A DNA stretch of 64,000 nt from Larkinella soli (GTDB lineage: Bacteria > Bacteroidota > Bacteroidia > Cytophagales > Spirosomataceae), in NCBI RefSeq assembly GCF_003703975.1, contig NZ_QTJY01000001.1, positions 186,001 through 250,000 on the forward strand. Direction: 5' to 3'. The position numbers were made by a program, and so were the translations under genes. Positions within the stretch are counted from its first letter, which is position 1; every line of letters starts with the position of its first letter. Positions 53,311-63,790 of this stretch are shown here, piece by piece. The notes beneath the pieces are model-generated. The model searched no databases. It had not been told where the DNA came from and saw only the letters and a program-made list of their open reading frames with translations.

Positions 53311-53520
53311 TTAGATAGCGGTTCTGGACAGATTACAGAAGGCCCGGTTCGGGCAGCCGAAGCAGGAACCGGTCCGTTGGGCAGGGGTTTGAGCGGAAGC
53401 CGGCGACGCTTTACTTCCGGGAACGTCCTCCGGTCGGGTTGTCCTACCGTCGAAGTCCCCAGAACCGGCCTCCCGTCCGATTGCCGATGTTTGACCTGCT
53501 GCCCTTTCAGTGAATTTCAT
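53311..53520 (-). CDS. Possible small Cys-containing protein
   Basis: A 69-residue open frame from the ATG at 53520 that ends 14 bases before the monooxygenase start. It is rich in Ala, Gly, Ser and Thr, with no fold visible, but its end has closely spaced cysteines, C-F-G-C-P-N-R-A-F-C. The rest of the 53297-53659 gap shows no other gene, promoter match or hairpin. It could be a real small gene of the monooxygenase transcript or chance; weak evidence. Confidence 0.25.
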   Translation of the reverse strand: MKFTERAAGQTSAIGREAGSGDFDGRTTRPEDVPGSKASPASAQTPAQRTGSCFGCPNRAFCNLSRTAI

Positions 53521-53659
53521 GGTTTCGTATTTGTTGTCCGATGCCGTAAAATTCAGGTACAGGGGCGGTTTCTTCAATCAGAAATCCGGTGAAACGGAAA
53601 AAGGCCGTCATGAATCGGCCCCGGCCGTTCCCAGGCCGCCCGCGGGCTGCGTTGCCTGC

Positions 53660-55000
53660 TTACTTTTCGAAACGGATCAGGGGCAGCGAAACGACGAAAT
53701 CCTCCGCCGTTTCCTGAAAGGTGGGAGCCGGCATACCAAGGAGCTGGTATTTGGTGAGGATGTTGAGCAGTCCCTTTTTCGTGCTCTTGACCCGGTCTAA
53801 CGGCTTCCGCTGGAGGTTGTTGCGAACCGTCAGCCAGCCCTGGCCGGAGGTGGAGATCCGGATCTTCAGGGGCTGATCACCGGAGACGATGTTGTGCTTG
53901 ACGGCATTTTCCAGCAGGAGCTGCAGCGTCAGGGGCGGCAGCCGGTAGTTCAGGTACAGCTCGTCGACGTCGATTTCCAGGCCGATGCCCCGGCCGTAGC
54001 GGGTTTGGAGGAGGTGATAATAGGAATGGATAAAGGTCAGCTCGCGGCTCAGGGTCGTCAGTTCATTGTCGTTGTTCTGCAGGAGATACCGGTAGACACT
54101 GGCCATTTCGTCGACGAACTGTTCCGCTTTTCGGGGTTCGTCGGTAATCAGGGAGGAAAGCGAATTGAGGGAATTGAACAGGAAGTGGGGATTCAGCTGT
54201 GCCTGGAGGGCCCGCATCTGCACTTCGGACATTTCCTGCCGCAGCTGCTGAACCGAAAGCTCGGCCTCCAGTTGTTTGCGGTGGTGCTGTTCACGCTGGC
54301 GGGCCAGCCGCTGCTCCATGACGGCGGTCTTGACGGCCGCCCGGCGCTGCCGGATTCCCAGTCCGAGGGAGAAACAGACCAGTTCCAGAATGATCCCGAA
54401 CTGAAAATAGGTCAGCGGGGCTTCCCAGAGTGTGACCGGGTTGTCGAAGTTGTAGCCGACGAACGTCATGACCATGGAAGTCACCCCGCCGGCCAGCAGA
54501 AAGGCCGTCCCCGAAATAAAATAGCGAACGACCGGGTCTTTCAGTTGCAGGATTCGGTAAATGCCGTACAGGGCAATGACCACGATGGCCAGCCGCATGA
54601 CGGTATGGGAGCCGTGGTAAAGGCCGGGATACCAGTCGTTTGCCAGGTAACAGATCCAGAGGTGCAGGAGCAGGAAGGCCACAATAAGACCCTTGGTGTA
54701 TTGAAAAAGCCGGAAAAGTCCTGGGATACGCTGCCGCAGGCCGATGAAGGCATCGGCGAAATCGAAGTAGATGAAATAGGCAATCATCGGTGCCCCGGTC
54801 CGGACGAAATACCAGTCGTTATCCGAAAACAGGTCGTTCACTTCCTTCAGCCGAAAGCCGAAATACGCCAGCCAAGTCAGCATGTAAAGAGTGTAAAGCC
54901 CGTAAATCCTCTCCCGGTAGATCACCCACTGGATTACGTTCAGCATCAGGATGGAAAGCACCATACCACCAAACATGGGCTTCCAAACTTCAAGAGACAT
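53660..55000 (-). CDS. Orphan LytS-type histidine kinase with seven-helix membrane sensor
   Basis: A 446-residue kinase. The first ~235 residues hold about seven predicted helices without a periplasmic domain, resembling a 7TM sensor. A basic coiled coil (RQREQHHRKQLEAELSVQQL) joins it to the kinase part with QAQLNPHFLFNSLNSL, His272. The ATPase half shows LLLENAVKHN and KKGLLNILTKYQ, with the G1 box reading RNNLQRK. No response regulator is adjacent. It is related to the three kinases at 44364-47571 and might use the LytTR regulator at 47708. A good promoter lies upstream. Confidence 0.92.
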   Translation of the reverse strand: MSLEVWKPMFGGMVLSILMLNVIQWVIYRERIYGLYTLYMLTWLAYFGFRLKEVNDLFSDNDWYFVRTGAPMIAYFIYFDFADAFIGLRQRIPGLFRLFQYTKGLIVAFLLLHLWICYLANDWYPGLYHGSHTVMRLAIVVIALYGIYRILQLKDPVVRYFISGTAFLLAGGVTSMVMTFVGYNFDNPVTLWEAPLTYFQFGIILELVCFSLGLGIRQRRAAVKTAVMEQRLARQREQHHRKQLEAELSVQQLRQEMSEVQMRALQAQLNPHFLFNSLNSLSSLITDEPRKAEQFVDEMASVYRYLLQNNDNELTTLSRELTFIHSYYHLLQTRYGRGIGLEIDVDELYLNYRLPPLTLQLLLENAVKHNIVSGDQPLKIRISTSGQGWLTVRNNLQRKPLDRVKSTKKGLLNILTKYQLLGMPAPTFQETAEDFVVSLPLIRFEK

Positions 55001-55032
55001 AGAACCGGCCGAATTACGTTAGAATCAGAGGT

Positions 55033-55040
55033 CAAAGGTA
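55033..55040 (-). promoter_or_regulatory. -7 promoter element of the orphan kinase
   Basis: The minus strand reads TACCTTTG (TAnnTTTG), 33-40 bases upstream of the ATG at 55000. Confidence 0.55.
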
Positions 55041-55100
55041 TCGAAATCCGGCCAATCTCCGGTAAAGAGTTTTAGCCGCCGGTATCGCCCGGGCCGGTCC

Positions 55101-55133
55101 AAAAAAAGCCCCCGACGACTGCTCATCGGGGGC
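55101..55133 (-). terminator. Rho-independent terminator after aconitase
   Basis: On the minus strand 8-base arms GCCCCCGA / TCGGGGGC around a 10-base loop are followed by seven T (plus-strand A-run 55101-55107). Confidence 0.9.
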
Positions 55134-55181
55134 CGGATATGGGGATCTGCCTGAAAGCGGCTTATCTGAAGCCTCTCAGGG

Positions 55182-57449
55182 TCAGGCGTTTTCCTTCTGC
55201 TTAATCAGGTTCAGCGCCGATCCGGCCTTGAACCATTCGATCTGCGTCTGGTTGTAGGTATGGTTCACCTGAAACTCCTCCTGGGTACCGTCGGCATGGT
55301 TCAGCCGGATTTTCAGCGGAACGCCCGGTGTGAAGTCCGTCAACCCGAGGATGTCGAGGGTATCGTCTTCCCGGATATCGTCGTAATCGTCCGGGTCGGC
55401 GAAGGTGAGCGCGAGCATACCCTGTTTTTTCAGGTTGGTCTCGTGAATCCGGGCGAACGATTTCACCAGGATGGCCCGAACGCCGAGGTGGCGCGGTTCC
55501 ATGGCGGCATGTTCGCGGGACGAGCCCTCCCCGTAGTTTTCGTCGCCGATCACGATGGAACCGATACCGGAAGCCTTGTAGGCCCGGGCCGTAGCCGGAA
55601 CCTCCGCATACTCACCCGTCAGCTGGTTCTTCACGCTGTTGGTCTTCTCGTTGTAGAAGTTGACCGCGCCGATCAGCATGTTGTTGGAAATATTGTCCAG
55701 GTGACCACGGTATTTCAGCCACGGACCCGCCATCGAAATGTGGTCGGTCGTACACTTGCCTTTCGCCTTGATCAGCACCTTGAGGCCGGTCAGGTCGGTA
55801 CCCTCCCAGGCCGGGAACGGTGCGAGCAGCTGAAGACGGTCCGAAGTCGGACTGACGATCACCTGCACCCCGCTGCCGTCTTCGGCCGGAGCCTGATAAC
55901 CGGCGTCTTCCACGGCGAAACCGCGGATCGGCAGTTCGATGCCTTTCGGTTCATCGAGCATCACCTCCTCGCCGGATTCGTTTTTCAGCTTGTCGGTCAT
56001 CGGGTTGAAGGTCAGGCTGCCGGCAATGGCCATGGCCGTCACCAGTTCGGGCGAGGCCACGAAGGCGTGGGTTGCCGCCAGACCGTCGTTCCGCTTGGCA
56101 AAATTCCGGTTGAACGAGGTGATGATGGAGTTTTTCCGGTTCGGGTCGTCGATGTGCCGCGCCCACTGCCCGATACAGGGTCCGCAGGCGTTGGCGAGCA
56201 CCACCCCGCCGATCTTCTCGAAGGTATCCAGCAGACCGTCGCGTTCGGTCGTGAAGCGAACCAGTTCGGAACCCGGCGTTACGGTATACTCGGAATGCGT
56301 TTTCAGATTCTTGGAAATGGCCTGTTCGGCGACGGAGGCCGCCCGGGTCAGGTCTTCGTAGGAGGAGTTCGTACAGGAACCGATCAGACCCACATCGAGT
56401 TTTTCGGGCCAGCCGTTTTCCTTCACCGCCTGGGCAAATTTGGACAGCGGCCAGGCCAGATCCGGGGTATACGGGCCGTTGATGTGCGGCTCCAGTTCGG
56501 ACAGGTTGATCTCGATCAGCTGGTCGTAGTAGGTAGCCGGATCGGCGTATACTTCCTCATCGGCGCGAAGGTGCTGTCTGACGGCGTCGGCGGCACCGGC
56601 GATGTCGGCGCGGCTGGTCGAGCGGAGGTAATCGGCCATTTTTCCGTCATAGCCGAAAATGGAGGTGGTTGCCCCAATTTCGGCGCCCATGTTGCAGATG
56701 GTGGCCTTTCCGGTGGCCGACAGGCTTTCGGCGCCCTCGCCGAAGTACTCGACGATACAGCCCGTTCCGCCTTTCACGGTCAGGATGCCGGCCACGCGCA
56801 GGATCACATCCTTGGCGGAGGCCCAGCCCGACAGTTTCCCGACCAGCTTCACCCCGATCAGTTTCGGCATTTTCAGTTCCCAGGGCAAACCGGCCATCAC
56901 GTCGCAGGCATCCGCCCCGCCGACCCCGATGGCGATCATGCCCAGACCGCCGGCGTTCGGCGTGTGGGAGTCCGTTCCGATCATCATTCCGCCCGGAAAC
57001 GCATAGTTTTCCAGCACGACCTGATGGATGATCCCGGCGCCGGGTTTCCAGAAGCCGATCCCGTATTTATTGGAAATGGAAGAAAGGAAGTCGTACACCT
57101 CCCGGTTCTTGTTGTTGGCGTTTTCAAGGTCCTTTTCCGCACCGACCTCGGCCTGAATCAGGTGGTCGCAGTGTACGGTGGAGGGAACGGCGGCCTTCGG
57201 TTTACCGGCCTGCATGAACTGCAGGAGGGCCATCTGGGCCGTGGCGTCCTGCATGGCCACCCGGTCCGGCGCGAAATCGACGTAATCTTTACCCCGGTTG
57301 AAGGCCTTTTCGGCCTTGCCGGCGCTGAGGTGTGCGTATAGGATTTTTTCCGAAAGGGTGAGCGGGCGACCCACGGCCTGACGGGCTGCTTCGACGCGCT
57401 CACCGAGTTCGGTGTAAACACGTTGAATCATGTCAAAATCAAAAGCCAT
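55182..57449 (-). CDS. Aconitate hydratase (mitochondrial-type)
   Basis: A 755-residue TCA-cycle enzyme converting citrate to isocitrate. The length and sequence ([47 protein letters not shown]) match the mitochondrial-type aconitase found in Bacteroidota rather than AcnA/IRP or AcnB. The 4Fe-4S cluster cysteines are in [11 protein letters not shown] and [11 protein letters not shown]. The C-terminal swivel domain has [17 protein letters not shown]. It is a single-gene transcript with a promoter upstream (TAATTTTG on the minus strand) and a strong terminator. Confidence 0.97.
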   Translation of the reverse strand: MAFDFDMIQRVYTELGERVEAARQAVGRPLTLSEKILYAHLSAGKAEKAFNRGKDYVDFAPDRVAMQDATAQMALLQFMQAGKPKAAVPSTVHCDHLIQAEVGAEKDLENANNKNREVYDFLSSISNKYGIGFWKPGAGIIHQVVLENYAFPGGMMIGTDSHTPNAGGLGMIAIGVGGADACDVMAGLPWELKMPKLIGVKLVGKLSGWASAKDVILRVAGILTVKGGTGCIVEYFGEGAESLSATGKATICNMGAEIGATTSIFGYDGKMADYLRSTSRADIAGAADAVRQHLRADEEVYADPATYYDQLIEINLSELEPHINGPYTPDLAWPLSKFAQAVKENGWPEKLDVGLIGSCTNSSYEDLTRAASVAEQAISKNLKTHSEYTVTPGSELVRFTTERDGLLDTFEKIGGVVLANACGPCIGQWARHIDDPNRKNSIITSFNRNFAKRNDGLAATHAFVASPELVTAMAIAGSLTFNPMTDKLKNESGEEVMLDEPKGIELPIRGFAVEDAGYQAPAEDGSGVQVIVSPTSDRLQLLAPFPAWEGTDLTGLKVLIKAKGKCTTDHISMAGPWLKYRGHLDNISNNMLIGAVNFYNEKTNSVKNQLTGEYAEVPATARAYKASGIGSIVIGDENYGEGSSREHAAMEPRHLGVRAILVKSFARIHETNLKKQGMLALTFADPDDYDDIREDDTLDILGLTDFTPGVPLKIRLNHADGTQEEFQVNHTYNQTQIEWFKAGSALNLIKQKENA

Positions 57450-57537
57450 AGACTGAAGGAATTTAAGCAGTGAACAGAACGATGTATCTGAAAGGATAAC
57501 ATCGGCTACCTGAAAATCGGTTTCCGGGTTTGCGGGT

Positions 57538-57545
57538 CAAAATTA
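57538..57545 (-). promoter_or_regulatory. -7 promoter element of aconitase
   Basis: The minus strand reads TAATTTTG (TAnnTTTG), 89-96 bases upstream of the ATG at 57449. The rest of the 205-base gap to the GT2 stop shows nothing else. Confidence 0.5.
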
Positions 57546-57654
57546 GATGATTTTCGGTCGAAAGTAAAACCCGCAGTGATTTTAGAAATTATTTGGACTT
57601 GTTCTCATTACCGGCAATAACCTGACGGTGCCTTTTCCCAAAGAGTATTCCGGA

Positions 57655-58431
57655 TCAATCGACGGAATCGACGGATTCGGGCACTTTTCGGGAAACCGGC
57701 TGGAAAGCCGCCCGGCGCCTTCCGGGAAGGAGGTTGTATTTCAGAATGCAGTAGATGGCCCGAAGACCGTCCCGCCAGCCGATCTTTTTCCCTTCCTGAT
57801 AGGTCCGGCCGTAATACGCAATGCCGACCTCGTAAATCCGGATGCCGGGCACCCTCGCCATTTTTGCCGTTACCTCCGGTTCAAAACCGAACCGCTTTTC
57901 TTCGAGATGGATATTTTTGATCACCTCCGCCCGGAACACTTTGTAACAGGTTTCCATGTCGGTCAGGTTCAGGTCGGTGAGCATGTTGGATAGCAGGGTC
58001 AGAAACCGGTTGCCCACCGTATGCCAGAAGTAAAGCACCCGGTGCGGCCGTCCGCCCATGAACCGCGAGCCGTAGACGACGTCGGCCCGCCCGGCCAGCA
58101 GCGGCTGAAGCAAATGCCCGTATTCGGCCGGGTCGTATTCCAGGTCCGCATCCTGAATGACGACAAAATCACCGGTGGCCCTCCGGATGCCGGTATGGAG
58201 GGCCGCCCCTTTCCCCTGATTGACCGAATGACGAACGTACTGGCAGGAAAATTCAGGCTGTTCCGCCAGGAAGCCCTCCACCACCTCCTGCGTCCGGTCC
58301 GTCGAGCCATCGTCGATTACCAGAATTTCCCGGTCCATTCCGGAGGGAAGGCTGACCGCCGAAACCCGGTCCAACAGCAATCGAATAGTTTTCTCCTCAT
58401 TGAAGGCCGGAACGACAATCGATAATTTCAT
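57655..58431 (-). CDS. Family 2 glycosyltransferase (dolichyl-phosphate mannose synthase-like)
   Basis: A 258-residue GT-A glycosyltransferase. The start [32 protein letters not shown], the [11 protein letters not shown] segment, the DXD-like [11 protein letters not shown] and the acceptor-side YGSRFMGG are all present. There is no C-terminal membrane part. It probably makes a polyprenyl-phosphate sugar on the cytoplasmic face. It lies 75 bases downstream of a GT-C-like membrane protein in the same direction, which would use such a lipid-linked sugar on the other side. Confidence 0.93.
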   Translation of the reverse strand: MKLSIVVPAFNEEKTIRLLLDRVSAVSLPSGMDREILVIDDGSTDRTQEVVEGFLAEQPEFSCQYVRHSVNQGKGAALHTGIRRATGDFVVIQDADLEYDPAEYGHLLQPLLAGRADVVYGSRFMGGRPHRVLYFWHTVGNRFLTLLSNMLTDLNLTDMETCYKVFRAEVIKNIHLEEKRFGFEPEVTAKMARVPGIRIYEVGIAYYGRTYQEGKKIGWRDGLRAIYCILKYNLLPGRRRAAFQPVSRKVPESVDSVD

Positions 58432-58506
58432 ACGCTGATAAACGGGCGCAGTGGGGTTTGAGTTTGTAAAAGGTACCGTATTAATTAATATAGTCCCGCA
58501 ATTTGG

Positions 58507-60258
58507 TTACAAATTCCGAGACGCCCGCTGCCGGGAACTCCGAAAACCGTCGGCCAGGGTGCGGCCCCGCATCTCGAGGTCCGGATAATAATAGGGTGAG
58601 CAGGGCATTTCCTCATTGAAACAGCTTTGTTCCAGGGGAGCGGCCCGGGGAGTCAGCACGAGCATCCCGCTCCGGGTTTCCCGTTCGATGAACATGGCCT
58701 GGCGGGTGCCCTTGTCCGTATAGGTCAACGGTCGGGGCAGGACCGCATACCGCTCTACCGGAAATCGTTCCCCTACCAGATATCGATTCCCAAAATACCC
58801 GATCAGAATGAGGGATGCCCCGGTCACCAGGCCGTTGACAACCCTGTTTCCCATCCGTCCGCGAACCGGGCCGGACACCACCGGCTGCCAGGGCAGCAGG
58901 GCCGTCAACCAGATGAAAGCGTATCCGAACCGGAATTCGGGAGCCGAAAGAAACCAGAACAGGAAACCCGCCAGCGCCACCCCATACGGCAGATTGAGGG
59001 GCCGAAAGGCGGCTTTCCGTCGCGGGCTGAAAAAGTGAGAGACCGCCACGACCGGCGAAACGACCGCCAGTGCCCAGATCGGCTTGTTGAGGGCATAATG
59101 TTCCGGATGAAACAGCCATCGCGGTATCCATTCGGTGGCCGGCGTATTCAGCAGATCCGGCTGATAATAAGCTTCATGAATCCGGAACTTGGCCCAGAAA
59201 GCCACAAAATCCTTCTCAAACTGCACCCGGTCGGCGGGGATTTTCCAGTCGAACGAAAACAGGTCGAGGGCGGGGTACGGATACAATAGATAGCCCGACA
59301 GGATGACGTTCCGGACCAGCCAGGGCACTACCAGGCACAGGCCGATGCTCCCCAGAAGCCCCCACTGCCCCGCGGTCAGTTTGCGTCGCACCGCCCAGGC
59401 TACCGTCACCAGACTCAGCGCCACCGGAATCGTGGCCAGTTTGACGGTAAGGCTCAGGCTCACCAGCATGACCAGCAGCACCAGACGGAATGAAAAAACC
59501 GGTTTGATTTCCAGCCAGATCAGAAAAACAGCGACCGGAAGCAGGGTGGCCCACAGGTCAGGGGTCGGGGAATATACCTGCCGGATCAGATAATACAGGA
59601 TCAGCAGCAGGATCGCAAAAGCCGGCCAGCGGTAGGGTCCTCTCGAATGGGCCTGATTCAGCAGGCGCCAGCTTACCAGCAGGAACACGAAGCCGTTCAG
59701 CGGAAACAGGGTCTGACCCACCAGGTCAGTCAGACCGAAGGCGGCCGAAGCCACGAAAAAACTGGAGTTGAAGGCCAGCCGGCCGTGCAGATTTCCCAGC
59801 CCCGGAACGACCCGAAACCGTTCGTACCACCGGATCGAGGGCAGATGATACAGCCCGCTGTCGGCGTTGGCCGGGCTTAGGGTGGAATAAAGCAGGACCG
59901 TCAGCACGAGCAGGCCGAAAACCGGTACCAGCCGCTGTTTCTGAAAAAACTGGCGGCCGTAAGTTCGGACCTGGTCCGAATACCGGAAGGTGATCAGCAC
60001 GGCGCCCGCCAGCCAGACCGCCGTCAAATTAGAGTTGGCGGGAAAAAACAGGGAAGCAATCTGGACATAGGCCACCAGGAGGCAAAGGCCGGCCAGTACG
60101 AAGTCGCTGCCCTGGACCGGTTCGGCGGGTTCGCGGAAACGCCAGAGCCCCGTTGTCTTATAAAACAGGAAACCGTAGGTAAAACAACCGTAGGTCGCTA
60201 AGGCCCACAGGAAAAGTAAAAGCATCACGGATGGAAATGGAAAATGGCGACGGCTCAT
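58507..60258 (-). CDS. Polytopic membrane protein, GT-C-like (LIC_10190 family)
   Basis: Start set at the ATG at 60258 (MSRRHFPFPSVM); a TAACCTTG near-consensus promoter at 60298-60305 would overlap any earlier start. The 583-residue protein has about 12 predicted helices. The conserved part NADSGLYHLPSIRWYERFRV...GLGNLHGRLAFNSSFF, with an Asp near the end of the first long loop, matches the LIC_10190-type family and resembles GT-C glycosyltransferases that use lipid-linked sugars. It pairs with the GT2 gene downstream. Acceptor (lipid A, S-layer, polysaccharide) is unknown. Confidence 0.8.
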   Translation of the reverse strand: MSRRHFPFPSVMLLLFLWALATYGCFTYGFLFYKTTGLWRFREPAEPVQGSDFVLAGLCLLVAYVQIASLFFPANSNLTAVWLAGAVLITFRYSDQVRTYGRQFFQKQRLVPVFGLLVLTVLLYSTLSPANADSGLYHLPSIRWYERFRVVPGLGNLHGRLAFNSSFFVASAAFGLTDLVGQTLFPLNGFVFLLVSWRLLNQAHSRGPYRWPAFAILLLILYYLIRQVYSPTPDLWATLLPVAVFLIWLEIKPVFSFRLVLLVMLVSLSLTVKLATIPVALSLVTVAWAVRRKLTAGQWGLLGSIGLCLVVPWLVRNVILSGYLLYPYPALDLFSFDWKIPADRVQFEKDFVAFWAKFRIHEAYYQPDLLNTPATEWIPRWLFHPEHYALNKPIWALAVVSPVVAVSHFFSPRRKAAFRPLNLPYGVALAGFLFWFLSAPEFRFGYAFIWLTALLPWQPVVSGPVRGRMGNRVVNGLVTGASLILIGYFGNRYLVGERFPVERYAVLPRPLTYTDKGTRQAMFIERETRSGMLVLTPRAAPLEQSCFNEEMPCSPYYYPDLEMRGRTLADGFRSSRQRASRNL

Positions 60259-60450
60259 TTGCACCCGGGAACCGCCAAAAAACCCTGAAAATTCCTTCAA
60301 GGTTACTCAATTTAACCATACCGTAACCACAAAAAACCGCTTTTCTTTTCTGAACGAACCGCCCGTACAAATCGTTATTCAATTACGATTATTACCTGCC
60401 CATCCGGTCGTTCCCTACGTCAGACTTGCAGATTTTACGGGTTTTGCGTC

Positions 60451-60458
60451 TATATTTG
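60451..60458 (+). promoter_or_regulatory. -7 promoter element of the topA-sirtuin operon
   Basis: TATATTTG, an exact TAnnTTTG match, 77 bases before the ATG at 60535. Confidence 0.6.
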
Positions 60459-60534
60459 ACCCGCAGGACACGCATATCCGAATGCCGGGAACGCTTGAAT
60501 GAGGGGAAACTTTACAACTTCAACCTGAATCCAT

Positions 60535-63063
60535 ATGTCTAAAAACCTGGTTATCGTGGAATCGCCCGCGAAGGCGAAAACCATTGAAGGGTATCTGGGT
60601 AAAGATTTCGTCGTTAAGTCGAGTTACGGCCACGTCCGTGACCTGCCCAAGGACGATATGGCCATCGACATCCAGAATGGCTTTCGTCCCGTTTACGAAA
60701 TCACGCCCGATAAACGGCAGGTTATCAATGAATTGAAGAAGCTTGCCAAAACCGCCGAGGAGGTCTGGCTGGCGACTGACGACGATCGTGAAGGCGAAGC
60801 CATTTCCTGGCACCTGAAGGAAGCCCTGGGCCTTCGCGACGATACCAAGCGGATCGTTTTTCGGGAAATCACCAAGAATGCCATTCTGAACGCCATCGAC
60901 TCTCCCCGCCGGATCGACATCGACCTGGTCAATGCGCAGCAGGCCCGGCGCGTGCTCGACCGTCTCGTCGGTTTTGAACTGTCTCCGGTGCTCTGGAAAA
61001 AAATAAAGTCCGGCAGCTCGTCGGCCCTTTCGGCGGGCCGGGTGCAGTCGGTCGCGGTGCGGCTCATCGTGGAGCGCGAGCGCGAAATCGACGGGCACAA
61101 AGCCAAATCCAGTTACAAGGTAACGGCGCAATTCATCGTGGACGGCGGCAAGGTGTTGAATGCCGAACTGCCGAAGAACTTCCCGACGGCCGATGAAGCC
61201 CGGGCTTTCCTGGAAAAATGCCGGAATGCCATCTTCACCATCAGGAACCTGGAGACCAAACCGGCCAAAAAAACACCCGCACCGCCGTTTACCACCTCCA
61301 CGCTTCAGCAGGAAGCATCCCGGAAGCTGTCGTTCTCGGTTTCCCAAACCATGACGCTGGCCCAGAAGCTATATGAGGCCGGGAAAATCTCCTACATGCG
61401 GACCGACTCGACCAACCTTTCGCAGGAAGCCATCAATAAAGCCAAGGATGCGATTTTGGCGGAATTCGGCGAGCGATATGTGCATACACGCCAATATAAA
61501 ACCAAATCGGAGTCGGCGCAGGAAGCCCACGAAGCCATCCGCCCGACCGACTTTTCGGCCAAAAAAGCTAGCGGTGACCGGAACGAGCAGCGGCTCTATG
61601 AACTGATCTGGAAACGGGCCATTGCCTCCCAGATGGCGGAAGCCCAGCTCGAACGGACCACAGCCACCATCGGTATCTCGACCACTCCGGAGGAGCTGAT
61701 CGCCCAGGGCGAAGTGATCCGGTTCGACGGCTTTCTGAAGGTGTATATGGAGTCGACCGACGATGAAGACGAGGAAAACAAAGGGATGCTGCCCCCCCTG
61801 ACCATCGGCCAGGTCCTCCACCTGGACACGATGAAGGCCACCGAAAAGTTTACCCGTCCGGCCCCCCGCTACACGGAAGCCAGTCTGGTAAAGAAACTGG
61901 AGGAAATGGGCATCGGCCGGCCGTCGACCTACGCTCCGACCATCTCCACGATTGTCAAGCGGCAGTATGTCGTCAAGGAAGACCGGCCCGGCCAGGAACG
62001 GGCGTTTAAGGAATTGACCCTGAAAAACCGGGAGATCAGCGAAAAGAACGGAAAAGAGAACTTCGGATCGGAAAAAGCCAAGCTGTTTCCGACCAACATG
62101 GGAATGGTCGTCAACGACTTCCTGGTCGAATATTTTCCGGACATCGTCGACTACCAGTTCACCGCCACCGTCGAAAAGGATTTTGATGAAATTGCCAACG
62201 GCCGCATCGGCTGGCAGGAGATGATCCGCAACTTCTACGGCGGTTTTCACCAGAATGTCGAAACGGTGCAGGGTTCGGCCCTGACGGCCTCCAAAACCGG
62301 CAGCCGCGAGCTGGGCATCGACCCCCGGACGGGCAAGAACGTCTACGCGAAACTGGGCCGCTATGGCGCTTTCGTGCAGATCGGGGAAGCCACCGACGAT
62401 GAAAAGCCGCAGTTTGCCAACCTCCGGAAAGACCAGCTGATCGAAACGATTTCCCTGGAGGAAGCCCTCGACCTGTTTTCTCTTCCGAGAGAAGTCGGTT
62501 TCTTCGAGGACAAATCGATGACCATCGGGATCGGCAAGTTCGGGCCGTATGTCAAACACGACGACAAATATGTTTCGCTGGGGAAAGAAGACGACCCGTA
62601 TACGATCCTGCCCGAACGGGCCATTGAACTGATTCAGCAAAAGCGGGCCGAAACCGCCGGTGAAGCGCTCGGCGAATTCGAAGGCAAACCCGTTTCGACC
62701 GGCAAAGGGCGTTTCGGACCCTATATCAAACACGACGATAAATACATTTCCCTGCCGAAAGGCGAGACCATCGGCTCCCTCACCCTGGAGCGGGCGGTGG
62801 AACTCATCCGGCAGAAGCGGGAAACGGAAACCAACAAATTCATCCGGGAATTTCCGGAGAACCCGTCGGTGAAAGTCGTGAAGGGCATGTATGGCCCTTA
62901 CATCTCCATCGGGAAGCGGAATGTGAAAATCCCGAAAGACCAGGACCCCGCGGCTCTGACGCTCGAAGACTGTCTGCGCCTGGCCGGGGAACCGGCGGCC
63001 GAAGACAAGGCTCCGGCCAAACGGGCGACACCGGCCAAAAAAGCGGTGGCCCGCAAAAAATAA
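60535..63063 (+). CDS. topA: DNA topoisomerase I
   Basis: An 842-residue type IA topoisomerase that relaxes negative supercoils. The Toprim domain opens the protein (LVIVESPAKAKTIEGYLG) with the acidic TDDDREGEAISWHL; the active-site Tyr287 is in ISYMRTDSTNLS. After residue ~600 there are no zinc fingers; instead three C-terminal repeats carry the G-x-F/Y-GPY-(V/I)-K pattern (e.g. IGKFGPYVKHDDKYVSL), as usual in Bacteroidota. The last ~25 residues are a Lys/Ala-rich tail. Only one base separates its stop from the sirtuin gene. Confidence 0.97.
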   Translation: MSKNLVIVESPAKAKTIEGYLGKDFVVKSSYGHVRDLPKDDMAIDIQNGFRPVYEITPDKRQVINELKKLAKTAEEVWLATDDDREGEAISWHLKEALGLRDDTKRIVFREITKNAILNAIDSPRRIDIDLVNAQQARRVLDRLVGFELSPVLWKKIKSGSSSALSAGRVQSVAVRLIVEREREIDGHKAKSSYKVTAQFIVDGGKVLNAELPKNFPTADEARAFLEKCRNAIFTIRNLETKPAKKTPAPPFTTSTLQQEASRKLSFSVSQTMTLAQKLYEAGKISYMRTDSTNLSQEAINKAKDAILAEFGERYVHTRQYKTKSESAQEAHEAIRPTDFSAKKASGDRNEQRLYELIWKRAIASQMAEAQLERTTATIGISTTPEELIAQGEVIRFDGFLKVYMESTDDEDEENKGMLPPLTIGQVLHLDTMKATEKFTRPAPRYTEASLVKKLEEMGIGRPSTYAPTISTIVKRQYVVKEDRPGQERAFKELTLKNREISEKNGKENFGSEKAKLFPTNMGMVVNDFLVEYFPDIVDYQFTATVEKDFDEIANGRIGWQEMIRNFYGGFHQNVETVQGSALTASKTGSRELGIDPRTGKNVYAKLGRYGAFVQIGEATDDEKPQFANLRKDQLIETISLEEALDLFSLPREVGFFEDKSMTIGIGKFGPYVKHDDKYVSLGKEDDPYTILPERAIELIQQKRAETAGEALGEFEGKPVSTGKGRFGPYIKHDDKYISLPKGETIGSLTLERAVELIRQKRETETNKFIREFPENPSVKVVKGMYGPYISIGKRNVKIPKDQDPAALTLEDCLRLAGEPAAEDKAPAKRATPAKKAVARKK

Positions 63064-63064
63064 G

Positions 63065-63760
63065 ATGAAAAAGATCGTCGTATTATCCGGCGCGGGAATC
63101 AGTGCGGAAAGCGGTTTACGGACCTTTCGCGACTCGAACGGCCTCTGGGAAAACCACCGGATCGAGGACGTGGCCACGCCCGAAGCCTGGCAGCGGGACC
63201 CCGATCTGGTGCTGGAGTTTTACAATCTCCGCCGGAAACAGGCGCAGGACGCCCTGCCCAACGCCGGACACCTGGCTCTCAAACGGCTGGAGGATTATTT
63301 CGACGTGACTATCATTACGCAAAACGTCGACGACCTGCATGAAAAAGCCGGGTCGTCGAACGTTCTGCACCTCCACGGAGAGCTGTTCAAATCCCGCAGC
63401 ACCGTCGATGAACATCTGGTGTATTCCATCGAAGGCTGGGAACTCAAACGGGGTGATCTTTGTGAAAAAGGCTCCCAGCTGCGGCCCCACATCGTCTGGT
63501 TCGGCGAAGCGGTACCGATGATGGAAACCGCCATCGAGATTACCTATCAGGCTGACCTGTTCATCGTGGTTGGCACTTCGCTGGTCGTTTATCCGGCGGC
63601 CGGTCTGGTGGATTTTGTCCGGCCGGGCGTTCCGGTCTACGTCATCGACCCGAACGTTCCTGAAATCCGGACCCGCAAAAACCTCACTTTTATCCCGGAA
63701 GCCGCGACCACCGGCCTGACCCGGCTGGCCGAACAACTGATCGCTTCCGCCGGCACCTGA
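63065..63760 (+). CDS. cobB: NAD-dependent deacylase (sirtuin, CobB-like) without the usual zinc cysteines
   Basis: A 231-residue sirtuin. The NAD motif GAGISAESG is at residues 9-17, TQNVDDLHEKAG follows and the catalytic His104 is in LHLHGELF. Tyr53 and Arg56 (EFYNLRR) form the Y-x-x-R motif of class III sirtuins that prefer succinyl/malonyl-lysine. In the small domain, where most sirtuins have four zinc-binding cysteines, only one Cys is present (GDLCEKG). Translationally linked to topA (1-base gap). Confidence 0.9.
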   Translation: MKKIVVLSGAGISAESGLRTFRDSNGLWENHRIEDVATPEAWQRDPDLVLEFYNLRRKQAQDALPNAGHLALKRLEDYFDVTIITQNVDDLHEKAGSSNVLHLHGELFKSRSTVDEHLVYSIEGWELKRGDLCEKGSQLRPHIVWFGEAVPMMETAIEITYQADLFIVVGTSLVVYPAAGLVDFVRPGVPVYVIDPNVPEIRTRKNLTFIPEAATTGLTRLAEQLIASAGT

Positions 63761-63790
63761 CCACTGAAATCTCCGGCGTTTGTTTTCCGC

